From: an uncultured Rhizobiaceae group bacterium
GTDB lineage: Bacteria > Pseudomonadota > Alphaproteobacteria > Rhizobiales > Rhizobiaceae
Assembly: GCA_937944075.1 (NCBI GenBank)
Contig: CALDZZ010000143.1
Coordinates: 1 to 5,319, forward strand
Length of the DNA stretch: 5,319 nt
Direction of reading: 5' to 3'
Part shown: positions 1-5,319 of the stretch, one piece after another
Layout of the letters: every line of letters begins with the position of its first letter
How positions within the stretch are numbered: position 1 is the stretch's first letter
Notes under the pieces: generated by a model
Seen by the model: only the letters and a program-made list of their open reading frames with translations
What the model was told of the DNA's origin: nothing
The model's database searches: none
Program-made: the position numbers and the translations under genes

Positions 1-880
1 TGTGAGCGGAATCAACGGATCGTTTTAATCCTTTGGCGTTTTGATAAGGGAAAATACCCAATACGGCATCTCCAATGAAATCCAGTATTTCCCCACCCTC
101 ATCGATTATGGGTTGAGCAGTTGCAGTAAAGTAAGCGTTCAAAAGATCAAAATAATTTTGTGAAGGTAATGTCTCTGCCAACTGGGTGGAATCCCGCAAG
201 TCAGAATACCAGATAACAGCATTGGTGGTCTGCCCGTCCCCTCGCCTGATTTGTCCATCCAGCACACTGCCCCCTGCACGTGTTCCAAGATATGTCTGGG
301 CAATATTGCTGGAAATTCTCGACTGGATCATGACTTTGCAAGTAACGGCAAAACGCCGGTTGAGTTTACTCAAGGCATCAACGTCATTATCTGAAAATCC
401 ACCAGAACTATTGGTTGCCCATGTAATCATAATGCCACTGTTTTCGTTTTCATCACGTGTACGAAAGGATGTCCCCTCAAGCTTTGTTCGCATGGCTATA
501 AAATCAGTAAAGCCGTTTTCCTCAAGCCCCTCAAGCAATTCAAAATCCACCAGCTTGTTGGTGCCTGACAACTCCCGTCTCAAAATGGCCTGATCAAATT
601 CAATCAGATATTTGAGTGGGCTTTTTTTCCAGGCATCGGAGGCTTCATCCTGATGAACAAATTGTTCAAGCCAGGCTTTCTCACCCTTGTCCCACATAAC
701 AGTTTCTGCCTGAAAAAGCGGATGGAGTGTTGGCCAGAAAAGCCTTGCTCTTGTTATGGGAATACCAACACTTGAAATGCGCATGCAAAGCGCTTCGAAA
801 AGTTCAACAATATCAGGATTTCCCAGCGCCTCATCAATCAACCATTCACGGATAGGAGAGATAAGGGTTTCGTGACTCAT
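1..880 (-). CDS. Class III adenylate/guanylate cyclase, N-terminal 293 residues (C-terminus beyond left edge)
   Basis: Predicted to make cAMP (or cGMP) from the nucleoside triphosphate in the cytoplasm; no membrane segment is seen. Reading leftward from the ATG at 880-878, the frame stays open to base 1. An in-frame TAA at 919-917 lies upstream with no other usable start between, so this start is well supported. Residues 1-185 form a regulatory N-terminal region containing TLHPLF (51-56) and a GAF-like stretch near 148-185; I cannot name it as a domain with certainty. The cyclase domain begins near 215: IWYSDLRDST (223-232) carries the first metal-binding Asp (D227), and DFIGDAVLGIFP (267-278) the second (D271). 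The position four residues before D271, usually the base-selecting Lys in adenylate cyclases, is Asp (D267). The transition-state Asn/Arg residues would lie outside the window. It is transcribed divergently from the ABC-CNB-MBL genes and probably supplies their messenger (inference). The family call is firm; the substrate is not. Confidence 0.93.
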   Translation of the reverse strand, partial: MSHETLISPIREWLIDEALGNPDIVELFEALCMRISSVGIPITRARLFWPTLHPLFQAETVMWDKGEKAWLEQFVHQDEASDAWKKSPLKYLIEFDQAILRRELSGTNKLVDFELLEGLEENGFTDFIAMRTKLEGTSFRTRDENENSGIMITWATNSSGGFSDNDVDALSKLNRRFAVTCKVMIQSRISSNIAQTYLGTRAGGSVLDGQIRRGDGQTTNAVIWYSDLRDSTQLAETLPSQNYFDLLNAYFTATAQPIIDEGGEILDFIGDAVLGIFPYQNAKGLKRSVDSAH

Positions 881-1057
881 GATTATTATTCCCGGGAAAA
901 TATGACTTGTGCTATTTTACACATATATCTGAAGTTAAATCACTTAAACAGGCATGGAGTTTAATCAAATCACTTTTCAGAACATCATAACATGCTATCG
1001 TTGCAAAAAGTAAAAACCTTCCGGCCTAAGTGTCCGTAAAATCAAGAAGACCTGTTT
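881..1057. promoter_or_regulatory. Divergent intergenic region between cyclase and ABC-like gene
   Basis: This 177-bp AT-rich stretch separates two divergently read genes and must hold the promoter or promoters for both. No consensus sigma-70 promoter stands out. A weak minus-strand -10 candidate (TAAAAT) lies at 919-914. On the plus strand TTGCAA (1001-1006) could be a -35, but no good -10 follows it. The ABC-like gene has a purine-rich ribosome site AAGAAG at 1044-1049, eight bases before its ATG. The cyclase has only a weak GGGAA on the minus strand at 893-889. A direct repeat inside the region is listed separately. Shared control of both genes from here is inferred. Confidence 0.5.
935..975. 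repeat. Pair of 11-bp direct repeats, 30-bp period
   Basis: TTAAATCACTT at 935-945 and TCAAATCACTT at 965-975 match at 10 of 11 positions, with starts exactly 30 bp apart (close to three helical turns), so both copies face nearly the same side of the DNA. The first copy also forms the right arm of a small inverted repeat, AAGT-N6-ACTT (932-945). The location in the divergent promoter region makes an operator plausible, but the regulator is unknown and AT-rich chance repetition is possible. Confidence 0.4.
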
Positions 1058-3766
1058 ATGGAGCGAAGTCTCTTAAAATACATTTGGAATCATTCAAGAA
1101 GGGATCAGCTATGGATGCTTTGCGTGATTCTTGCTTCCATGCCGACGTATTTTTTGAGTCTTGAACTCCCAAAACGCATTGTAAACAATCCTATTCAGGG
1201 TGTTGGTTTTGAGACACCCGGTGCGACGAGCACATTCCTTCAAATCAATCTTCCATTTGGTGAATGGCTGTTTGGTGAACCGGTCACCTTGTTTCAAGGG
1301 TTCGAACTTGAGCGCATCAGTTTCCTGTTTGTCCTGTCAGCATCTTTCCTTCTGCTGGTCATGGCAAACGGACTTTTCAAATTATACATAAATACTTTCA
1401 AGGGCCGGATGGGTGAACGCATATTGCGCCGAATGCGGTATGAGTTGTTTGATCGCGTGATGCGATACCCACTGACTCGATTTAGAAAAACAAAGGCTTC
1501 CGAAGTTGCAAGTATGATAAAGGATGAAGTCGAACCGATGGGAGAATACATCGGCGATGCCTTTACACAACCAATGTTCCTTGGCGGTCAGGCGCTTGTG
1601 GCTCTTCTATTCATATTTCTACAGAACTTCTGGCTGGGTGTTGCAACCTTTGTGGTTATCAGTTTTCAGGCATGGCTCATTCCCCTCTTGAGAAAACGGC
1701 TGATCGAACTTCAACGTCAACGACAAATAGAATCACGCAAGTTTGCCGGCAGACTGGGAGAGATTGTTGAGGGTATTCAGGACGCCCATACCAATGACAC
1801 AACAAACTACCACCGTTCAGAAGTAACAAACATACTAAGTCGCCTCTTCTTCATTCGATTTGAACTGTTCCAGCGTAAATTCATGGTGAAGTTCATCAAC
1901 AATTTCCTGATCCAGTTTCTGGCATTCTTTTTCTATGCAGTTGGCGGTTACCTAGCAATTCGGGGCACGCTTGATATCGGTCAGCTGATTGGCGTGATCG
2001 TTGCCTACAAGGACCTGCCCGCTCCTGTGAGAGGCCTTATCGATCAGGATCAAAAACGCTTGAGCGTAGAAGTGCGGTACGCCCAGATTATTGAACAATT
2101 TGATGTCAGTGGATTGAGTGAGCCCAAACAGCAGGAATTTCCGAAAGGCGAAATCCCAAGCATCACACATGGATATGAGATCAGTCGCTTGTCCCTCATT
2201 GACGATACGGGTTCGAAACTGCTCGATAATATAAATGTCGACATCAAGCAAAATGAGAAAATAGCCTTGATTGGAGATTTTAATAGTGGTGCTTCCAGTT
2301 TTGCAGAAGTTCTTGGAGGCGTAATCAAGCCAAGTAGTGGCCGAGTACTGCTTGAAAACACACCCATAGAAGAACAACCGGAATATCTGCTTGGCCGTCG
2401 TATTGGCTATACCGACGGAAGCACATATTTTCCTCAAGGCAGCATTATGGAAACGCTGACATATGTTCTCAAGAACCAGCCCTTACCCAATCAGCCTCCG
2501 GAAAAACCTGCAAACTCACTTGAATTCATAGAAACCAAACGTTCAGGTAACTTTGAACATGAATTCGAGAGTGAATGGCTTGATTACAAGCGTCTTGGTT
2601 TGGAAAACGAGGAAAGCTTTATAGAATATATGCGCGACATCCTTATCAGCATCAACATGGAAAACGATATCCGTGACCTTGGCTTGCGCGGAACTTTGGA
2701 CCCTATCAAACACAGTGAACTTGCAAAGCAATTACTCGAAGCCAGAAAGAAATTCAGAAGCAAACTCGATGAACTCGGATTTGGTGAATTCGTGGAACCC
2801 TTTGACCCGCAAAGTTATAACGCTCAGTCCTCAATCGGTGAAAACCTTCTCTTCGGAACTGCTATCGATCCGGATTACAAACTGGAAAAATTACCGGAAA
2901 ACAAACTGATCATGGATGTCCTGAGGAATGAAGACCTTGAGGAAGCACTGTTTCAGTTGGGTAAAGACGTGGCAGAGACAACACTTGAACTCTTCGGCGA
3001 TCTGGACCTAGAAGACCCCTTCTTTGACCAATTGACTTATATGTCTGCTGATGAATTACCGGAATACAAGGAAACCTTGGGTCGCGTTGCGAACAAGTCC
3101 CTATCAGATGTATCCAGCAATGATTACAAAATGATCATGCGCTTGCCACTGGCATATACAGAAGAACAAAACAGACTAGGGCTATTGTCGGATGAATTGA
3201 AAAACAAAATTCTCGATGCCCGCAAAAACCTAAGGGAAAAACTGGAAGCACTGCCAGAAAGTCCAATCGGGTTTTATGCCACAGACAGCTACAATGAGGC
3301 AGCGACCATCCAGGATAATGTTTTGATGGGTCGTATTTCATCTACTGTTCCAGAAGGTGTTGAGCGTGTAACCGACGCAATCAGAAATCTGCTTGAAGAA
3401 ATGGAACTTACCGATGATATCTTCAACATAGGTTTGACATTCAATATTGGCACTGGTGGCAAGCGTTTGACAGAAATTCAACGCCAGAAATTGCATCTGG
3501 CGAGAATTATGATCAAAAAGCCAGATATTCTGATTGTAAATCAAGGATTGAACACGCTTGGCGCAAAGCAACAGGAAGAAATTATCAACACGGTCATCAG
3601 ATGGGCTGAAGAAAATAAAATCGGCATCATTTGGGTTCCGATGAGTTCAGGATTTGCATCGCATTTTGATCGGGTGATTATTTTCGATAATGGTGATCTT
3701 ATTACACATGGCACGCCACAAGAGCTTGCTGAACACAACGAAACCTATCAGGTGCTAACAGCATGA
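1058..3766 (+). CDS. ABC-exporter-like membrane protein with degenerate, internally duplicated nucleotide-binding domain
   Basis: A half-transporter-like fusion of 902 residues; a typical exporter half of this kind is about 580-620. Residues 1-345 form a type I exporter membrane domain with hydrophobic segments near 17-37, 86-110, 173-190, 191-211, 279-301 and 304-318. Family-typical features include RRMRYELFDRVMRYPLTRFR (124-143) and LDIGQLIGVIVAYKDLP (305-321). The NBD starts near 370. Its Walker A is GDFNSGASS (406-414) with Ala412 in place of Lys. A Q-loop Gln is present (Q460 in YFPQGSI). The signature position reads LTEIQ (804-808) and Walker B ends in Asn828-Gln829 instead of Asp-Glu. 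The H-loop region IIWVPMSS (857-864) has no His. About 240 extra residues (roughly 480-735) hold a duplicated module. Substrate unknown. ATP hydrolysis is unlikely on these motifs; it may be a sensor, channel or scaffold, or partner an active NBD. The start follows AAGAAG at 1044-1049 and an in-frame TAA at 1037-1039. It heads the CNB/MBL gene run. Confidence 0.93.
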   Translation: MERSLLKYIWNHSRRDQLWMLCVILASMPTYFLSLELPKRIVNNPIQGVGFETPGATSTFLQINLPFGEWLFGEPVTLFQGFELERISFLFVLSASFLLLVMANGLFKLYINTFKGRMGERILRRMRYELFDRVMRYPLTRFRKTKASEVASMIKDEVEPMGEYIGDAFTQPMFLGGQALVALLFIFLQNFWLGVATFVVISFQAWLIPLLRKRLIELQRQRQIESRKFAGRLGEIVEGIQDAHTNDTTNYHRSEVTNILSRLFFIRFELFQRKFMVKFINNFLIQFLAFFFYAVGGYLAIRGTLDIGQLIGVIVAYKDLPAPVRGLIDQDQKRLSVEVRYAQIIEQFDVSGLSEPKQQEFPKGEIPSITHGYEISRLSLIDDTGSKLLDNINVDIKQNEKIALIGDFNSGASSFAEVLGGVIKPSSGRVLLENTPIEEQPEYLLGRRIGYTDGSTYFPQGSIMETLTYVLKNQPLPNQPPEKPANSLEFIETKRSGNFEHEFESEWLDYKRLGLENEESFIEYMRDILISINMENDIRDLGLRGTLDPIKHSELAKQLLEARKKFRSKLDELGFGEFVEPFDPQSYNAQSSIGENLLFGTAIDPDYKLEKLPENKLIMDVLRNEDLEEALFQLGKDVAETTLELFGDLDLEDPFFDQLTYMSADELPEYKETLGRVANKSLSDVSSNDYKMIMRLPLAYTEEQNRLGLLSDELKNKILDARKNLREKLEALPESPIGFYATDSYNEAATIQDNVLMGRISSTVPEGVERVTDAIRNLLEEMELTDDIFNIGLTFNIGTGGKRLTEIQRQKLHLARIMIKKPDILIVNQGLNTLGAKQQEEIINTVIRWAEENKIGIIWVPMSSGFASHFDRVIIFDNGDLITHGTPQELAEHNETYQVLTA
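2732..2857 (+). repeat. Protein-level repeat, copy 1, inside the ABC-like NBD
   Basis: Encodes residues 559-600 of the ABC-like protein. It begins with the helix LLEARKKFRSKLDEL (559-573) and ends with the Q-loop-like segment SYNAQSSIGENLLFG (586-600). The same two blocks recur about 159 residues later with the same order and nearly the same offset (159 and 158). The repeat is visible in protein, not obviously in DNA, so the duplication is old. It looks like re-use of the end of an NBD helical subdomain followed by a fresh Q-loop entry. Confidence 0.6.
3209..3331 (+). repeat. Protein-level repeat, copy 2, inside the ABC-like NBD
   Basis: Encodes residues 718-758 of the ABC-like protein: helix ILDARKNLREKLEAL (718-732), then SYNEAATIQDNVLMG (744-758). 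Hand alignment with copy 1 gives 8 of 15 identities in the first block and 7 of 15 in the second. This copy leads directly into the degenerate signature/Walker B segment (797-829), so it occupies the place of the genuine Q-loop and helical subdomain of the domain's second half. Confidence 0.6.
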
Positions 3767-3806
3767 TAATGGAGAAACGTGTGCGGTCAATCTACACGCG
3801 CGATTT

Positions 3807-3812
3807 AGGAGG
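3807..3812 (+). promoter_or_regulatory. Strong Shine-Dalgarno (AGGAGG) for the CNB gene
   Basis: A perfect AGGAGG sits five bases before the ATG at 3818. It is the only consensus ribosome site in the window and is clearly stronger than those of the flanking genes, suggesting the small CNB protein is made in larger amounts than the membrane protein encoded upstream on what is probably the same transcript. Confidence 0.85.
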
Positions 3813-3817
3813 AAACA

Positions 3818-4288
3818 ATGGCCACGCTTAATGAAGAAGTTGAAATGCTGAGAAAAATACCCCTTTTCTCTGCAATCGACCCTGGCAAGCTGAAACTCCT
3901 TGCATTTGCTTCTGATCGCAAGATTTATCAAAAAGGCCAAGAGCTTTTCAAACAGGGGGACCCGGGTGATGCAGCCTTTGTCATTATAAGCGGCAATGCA
4001 GACATTGTTGTCAGCACTGAAGATGAAGATGTTGTTGTGGCATCTGTCGGCAAGGATGAAATCATTGGTGAGATTTCAATTTTGTGCGAAGTACCGCGCA
4101 CAGCAACTGTTCGGGCGAGTAACAAACTGGAGGTTTTGAAGGTTAAGAAGGAACATTTCCTCGGCCTGATCGCGCAAGTTCCCGAACTTGGTATTGAAGT
4201 TATGAGAGAGCTGGCTTCACGCCTTCAGAAAACAACAAGTGAGCTGGGTGAAGCGCGGCAAGAACTTAATGCCGACAAATCCCTTTAG
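3818..4288 (+). CDS. Stand-alone cyclic-nucleotide-binding (CNB) domain protein
   Basis: Soluble 156-residue receptor for a cyclic nucleotide. The N-terminal helix (about 5-20, with LRKIPLFSAID) precedes the beta-roll. The beta-roll shows the conserved GDPGDAAFVIISG (47-59) and the phosphate-binding cassette GEISILCEVPRTATVRA (84-100), where E85 should contact the ribose and R94 the cyclic phosphate. The residue after R94 is Thr95. C-terminal helices run from about 111 to 150 and end in a charged, probably coiled-coil tail. There is no helix-turn-helix, kinase or channel domain, so this is not a Crp/Fnr transcription factor; it must act by protein contact or by buffering the ligand. The start is fixed by AGGAGG at 3807-3812. 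It lies 51 bp after the ABC-like gene and just before the MBL gene, which suggests its partner is one of them (inference). Family call secure; cAMP versus cGMP undecided. Confidence 0.95.
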   Translation: MATLNEEVEMLRKIPLFSAIDPGKLKLLAFASDRKIYQKGQELFKQGDPGDAAFVIISGNADIVVSTEDEDVVVASVGKDEIIGEISILCEVPRTATVRASNKLEVLKVKKEHFLGLIAQVPELGIEVMRELASRLQKTTSELGEARQELNADKSL

Positions 4289-4307
4289 AAAACAGATTCC
4301 CGATACA

Positions 4308-5150
4308 ATGGTTGAAACGAATAACAAAAATATTGAAATTACCTTTTGGGGCACGCGAGGCACCTTGCCGGTTTCCGGCAAACCATTTGCGCGTACAGGA
4401 GGCAGTACAAACTGTATCGAGGTGACCTGCGGTGATCATACGATTATCATTGATGCTGGAACAGGCATTCGTGAACTGGGTAGCAAACTGGTTGCCAACA
4501 AACCCAAGCAAAAGACACACCTTTTATTGACCCATGCCCATTATGACCACGTAGAGGGAATTCCCTTCTTTGCTCCCTTTTTCATGGAAGACAATGATAT
4601 CAACATCGTTTGTGGAAACCTTGACGGAGCACGCAATACAAAAGAACTGATAAAAAATCTGATGAAACCACCCTACTTTCCGGTTGGACCAGAAGTTTTC
4701 ATGGCAAACATTCAATACAACACGATTGAGGAGAATGCCGTTTTCAACATCAGCGATGATATCAGGATCATAACAGCACCTCTAAACCACCCCGGTGGTT
4801 CCACAGCTTACCGCATCGAATATTCAGGTAAATCTTACACGTGTATCACAGATACTGAACATGTCGTCGGCAAACAGGATGAGAACGTATTGAAACTCAT
4901 CGATAACACAGATCTTTTTTCCTATGATTGTAGCTTGCTTGATGCGGAAATGGATGATTTTCAGGGGTATGGACATTCTACTTTTGAAGAAGGCATGAGG
5001 CTTGCCAATACAGCAGGCGCCAAGGCAATGCTCGCATCTCATCACATGCCATTCAGAAATGATGATGACCTCGATCACATTGAAAAGGCTATGGCAAAAC
5101 AAAACCCTGAGTTCAAAGTGGCAAGAGAAGGCATGAAGATAATATTATAA
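4308..5150 (+). CDS. Metallo-beta-lactamase-fold hydrolase, candidate cyclic-nucleotide phosphodiesterase
   Basis: Cytoplasmic MBL-fold enzyme of 280 residues, no signal peptide. The opening strand ITFWGTRGTLPVSG (11-24) and GGSTNCIEV (31-39) resemble the TaR3-like/phosphodiesterase side of the superfamily rather than true beta-lactamases. Metal ligands are all present: H76, H78, D80, H81 in THAHYDH; H161 in NHPGGS; D182 in ITDTEH; and a C-terminal His pair (H245/H246) in SHHMPF. GHSTFEEGM (222-230) is also typical of the group. Position after a cyclase and a CNB protein makes cyclic-nucleotide hydrolysis the natural hypothesis, but related enzymes act on other phosphodiesters or RNA ends. 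The start is uncertain: ATG 4308 puts eight residues before the first strand and leaves 19 bp after the CNB stop. ATG 4269 and GTG 4239 are in frame and would overlap the CNB gene. None has a good ribosome site, so translation may be coupled to the CNB gene. Confidence 0.9.
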   Translation: MVETNNKNIEITFWGTRGTLPVSGKPFARTGGSTNCIEVTCGDHTIIIDAGTGIRELGSKLVANKPKQKTHLLLTHAHYDHVEGIPFFAPFFMEDNDINIVCGNLDGARNTKELIKNLMKPPYFPVGPEVFMANIQYNTIEENAVFNISDDIRIITAPLNHPGGSTAYRIEYSGKSYTCITDTEHVVGKQDENVLKLIDNTDLFSYDCSLLDAEMDDFQGYGHSTFEEGMRLANTAGAKAMLASHHMPFRNDDDLDHIEKAMAKQNPEFKVAREGMKIIL

Positions 5151-5223
5151 ATTATCGAAACATTTTCTACACAGGCAACGTAACTTCCTATAGACATTAT
5201 AAAAATTTACCTAATCTGCTTAC

Positions 5224-5251
5224 TTGCAAGCTATTTCAACAGCCCTAATTT
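5224..5251 (+). promoter_or_regulatory. Possible sigma-70-like promoter before the right-edge gene
   Basis: TTGCAA (5224-5229), a 16-bp gap and TAATTT (5246-5251) give a passable -35/-10 pair in the AT-rich 143-bp gap 5151-5293. Other AT-rich hexamers nearby (for example around 5266-5271) would serve as well, so this is a weak candidate. I see no GC-rich hairpin with a T-tract after the MBL stop, so no intrinsic terminator can be marked, and the next gene may be partly read through. Confidence 0.25.
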
Positions 5252-5293
5252 ATGCGATGAACAGATTATACATTCAAAGGTTCTCAAGGTTTC

Positions 5294-5319
5294 ATGAAAA
5301 TAGCGGTAATTGGCTCAGG
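5294..5319 (+). CDS. Start of a Rossmann-fold (FAD/NAD-binding) protein, cut by right edge
   Basis: Eight full codons are visible, reading MKIAVIGS followed by a partial Gly codon (GG). This is the standard opening beta strand and GxG start of a dinucleotide-binding fold, as in flavin amine-oxidase-like and other FAD or NAD(P)-dependent oxidoreductases. AAGG at 5286-5289, four bases before the ATG, supports translation from here. Nothing more can be said of its substrate, and a link to the cyclic-nucleotide genes is not evident. Confidence 0.6.

Noticed and set aside
186..593. Plus-strand open frame of 135 codons
   Set aside because: It lies wholly antisense to the cyclase, whose motifs (YSDLRDST, IGDAVLGIFP) are unmistakable on the other strand, and its translation resembles no family I recognise.
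1952..2437. Minus-strand open frame of 161 codons
   Set aside because: Antisense to the membrane domain/NBD junction of the ABC-like gene; no ribosome site or recognisable motif. Treated as a shadow.
1058..3766. ABC-like gene as a pseudogene or two fused genes
   Set aside because: The frame is uninterrupted, the membrane domain is well conserved, and the extra residues form internal repeats in the right place within the NBD, which points to an evolved architecture and not decay or an accidental fusion.
3778..3798. Short inverted repeat CGTGT...ACACG between the ABC-like and CNB genes, considered as a terminator or attenuator
   Set aside because: The stem is only five base pairs with an 11-base loop and no T-tract follows; the genes look co-transcribed.
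3818..4288. Crp/Fnr-family transcription factor
   Set aside because: The protein ends about 45 residues after the C-helix begins; there is no helix-turn-helix domain.
5151..5293. Intrinsic terminator or small RNA after the MBL gene
   Set aside because: The stretch is AT-rich with no stable GC stem followed by a T-run, and no RNA family signature is visible.

Overview
The window looks like a chromosomal segment of a moderately AT-rich alphaproteobacterium. This is inferred from protein style: a class III cyclase with the long N-terminal region seen in rhizobial-type cyclases, beside a half-size ABC-exporter-like protein whose membrane domain resembles alphaproteobacterial sequences. No rRNA, tRNA, IS element, CRISPR array or phage gene is visible.

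Layout: (1) A minus-strand gene starts at 880 and runs off the left edge. It encodes a class III adenylate/guanylate cyclase; 293 N-terminal residues are present. (2) A 177-bp divergent intergenic region (881-1057) carries a near-perfect 11-bp direct repeat spaced 30 bp apart. (3) A plus-strand run of three closely spaced genes follows: a 902-residue ABC-exporter-like protein with a highly degenerate and internally duplicated nucleotide-binding domain (1058-3766), a stand-alone cyclic-nucleotide-binding protein of 156 residues (3818-4288), and a metallo-beta-lactamase-fold hydrolase of about 280 residues (about 4308-5150). (4) A 143-bp gap leads to the first eight codons of a Rossmann-type (FAD or NAD binding) protein at 5294, cut by the right edge.

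Read together, the four main genes form what looks like a self-contained cyclic-nucleotide module. The cyclase would make the messenger, the CNB protein would sense it, the MBL hydrolase is a plausible phosphodiesterase, and the membrane protein would be the effector or the controlled transporter. The cyclase, CNB and MBL assignments rest on visible motifs; the functional link is inference from gene order. The strangest component is the ABC-like protein: Walker A Lys, Walker B Asp, catalytic Glu, signature LSGGQ and H-loop His are all replaced, and the helical part of its NBD appears duplicated, so it is unlikely to be a conventional ATP-driven pump.
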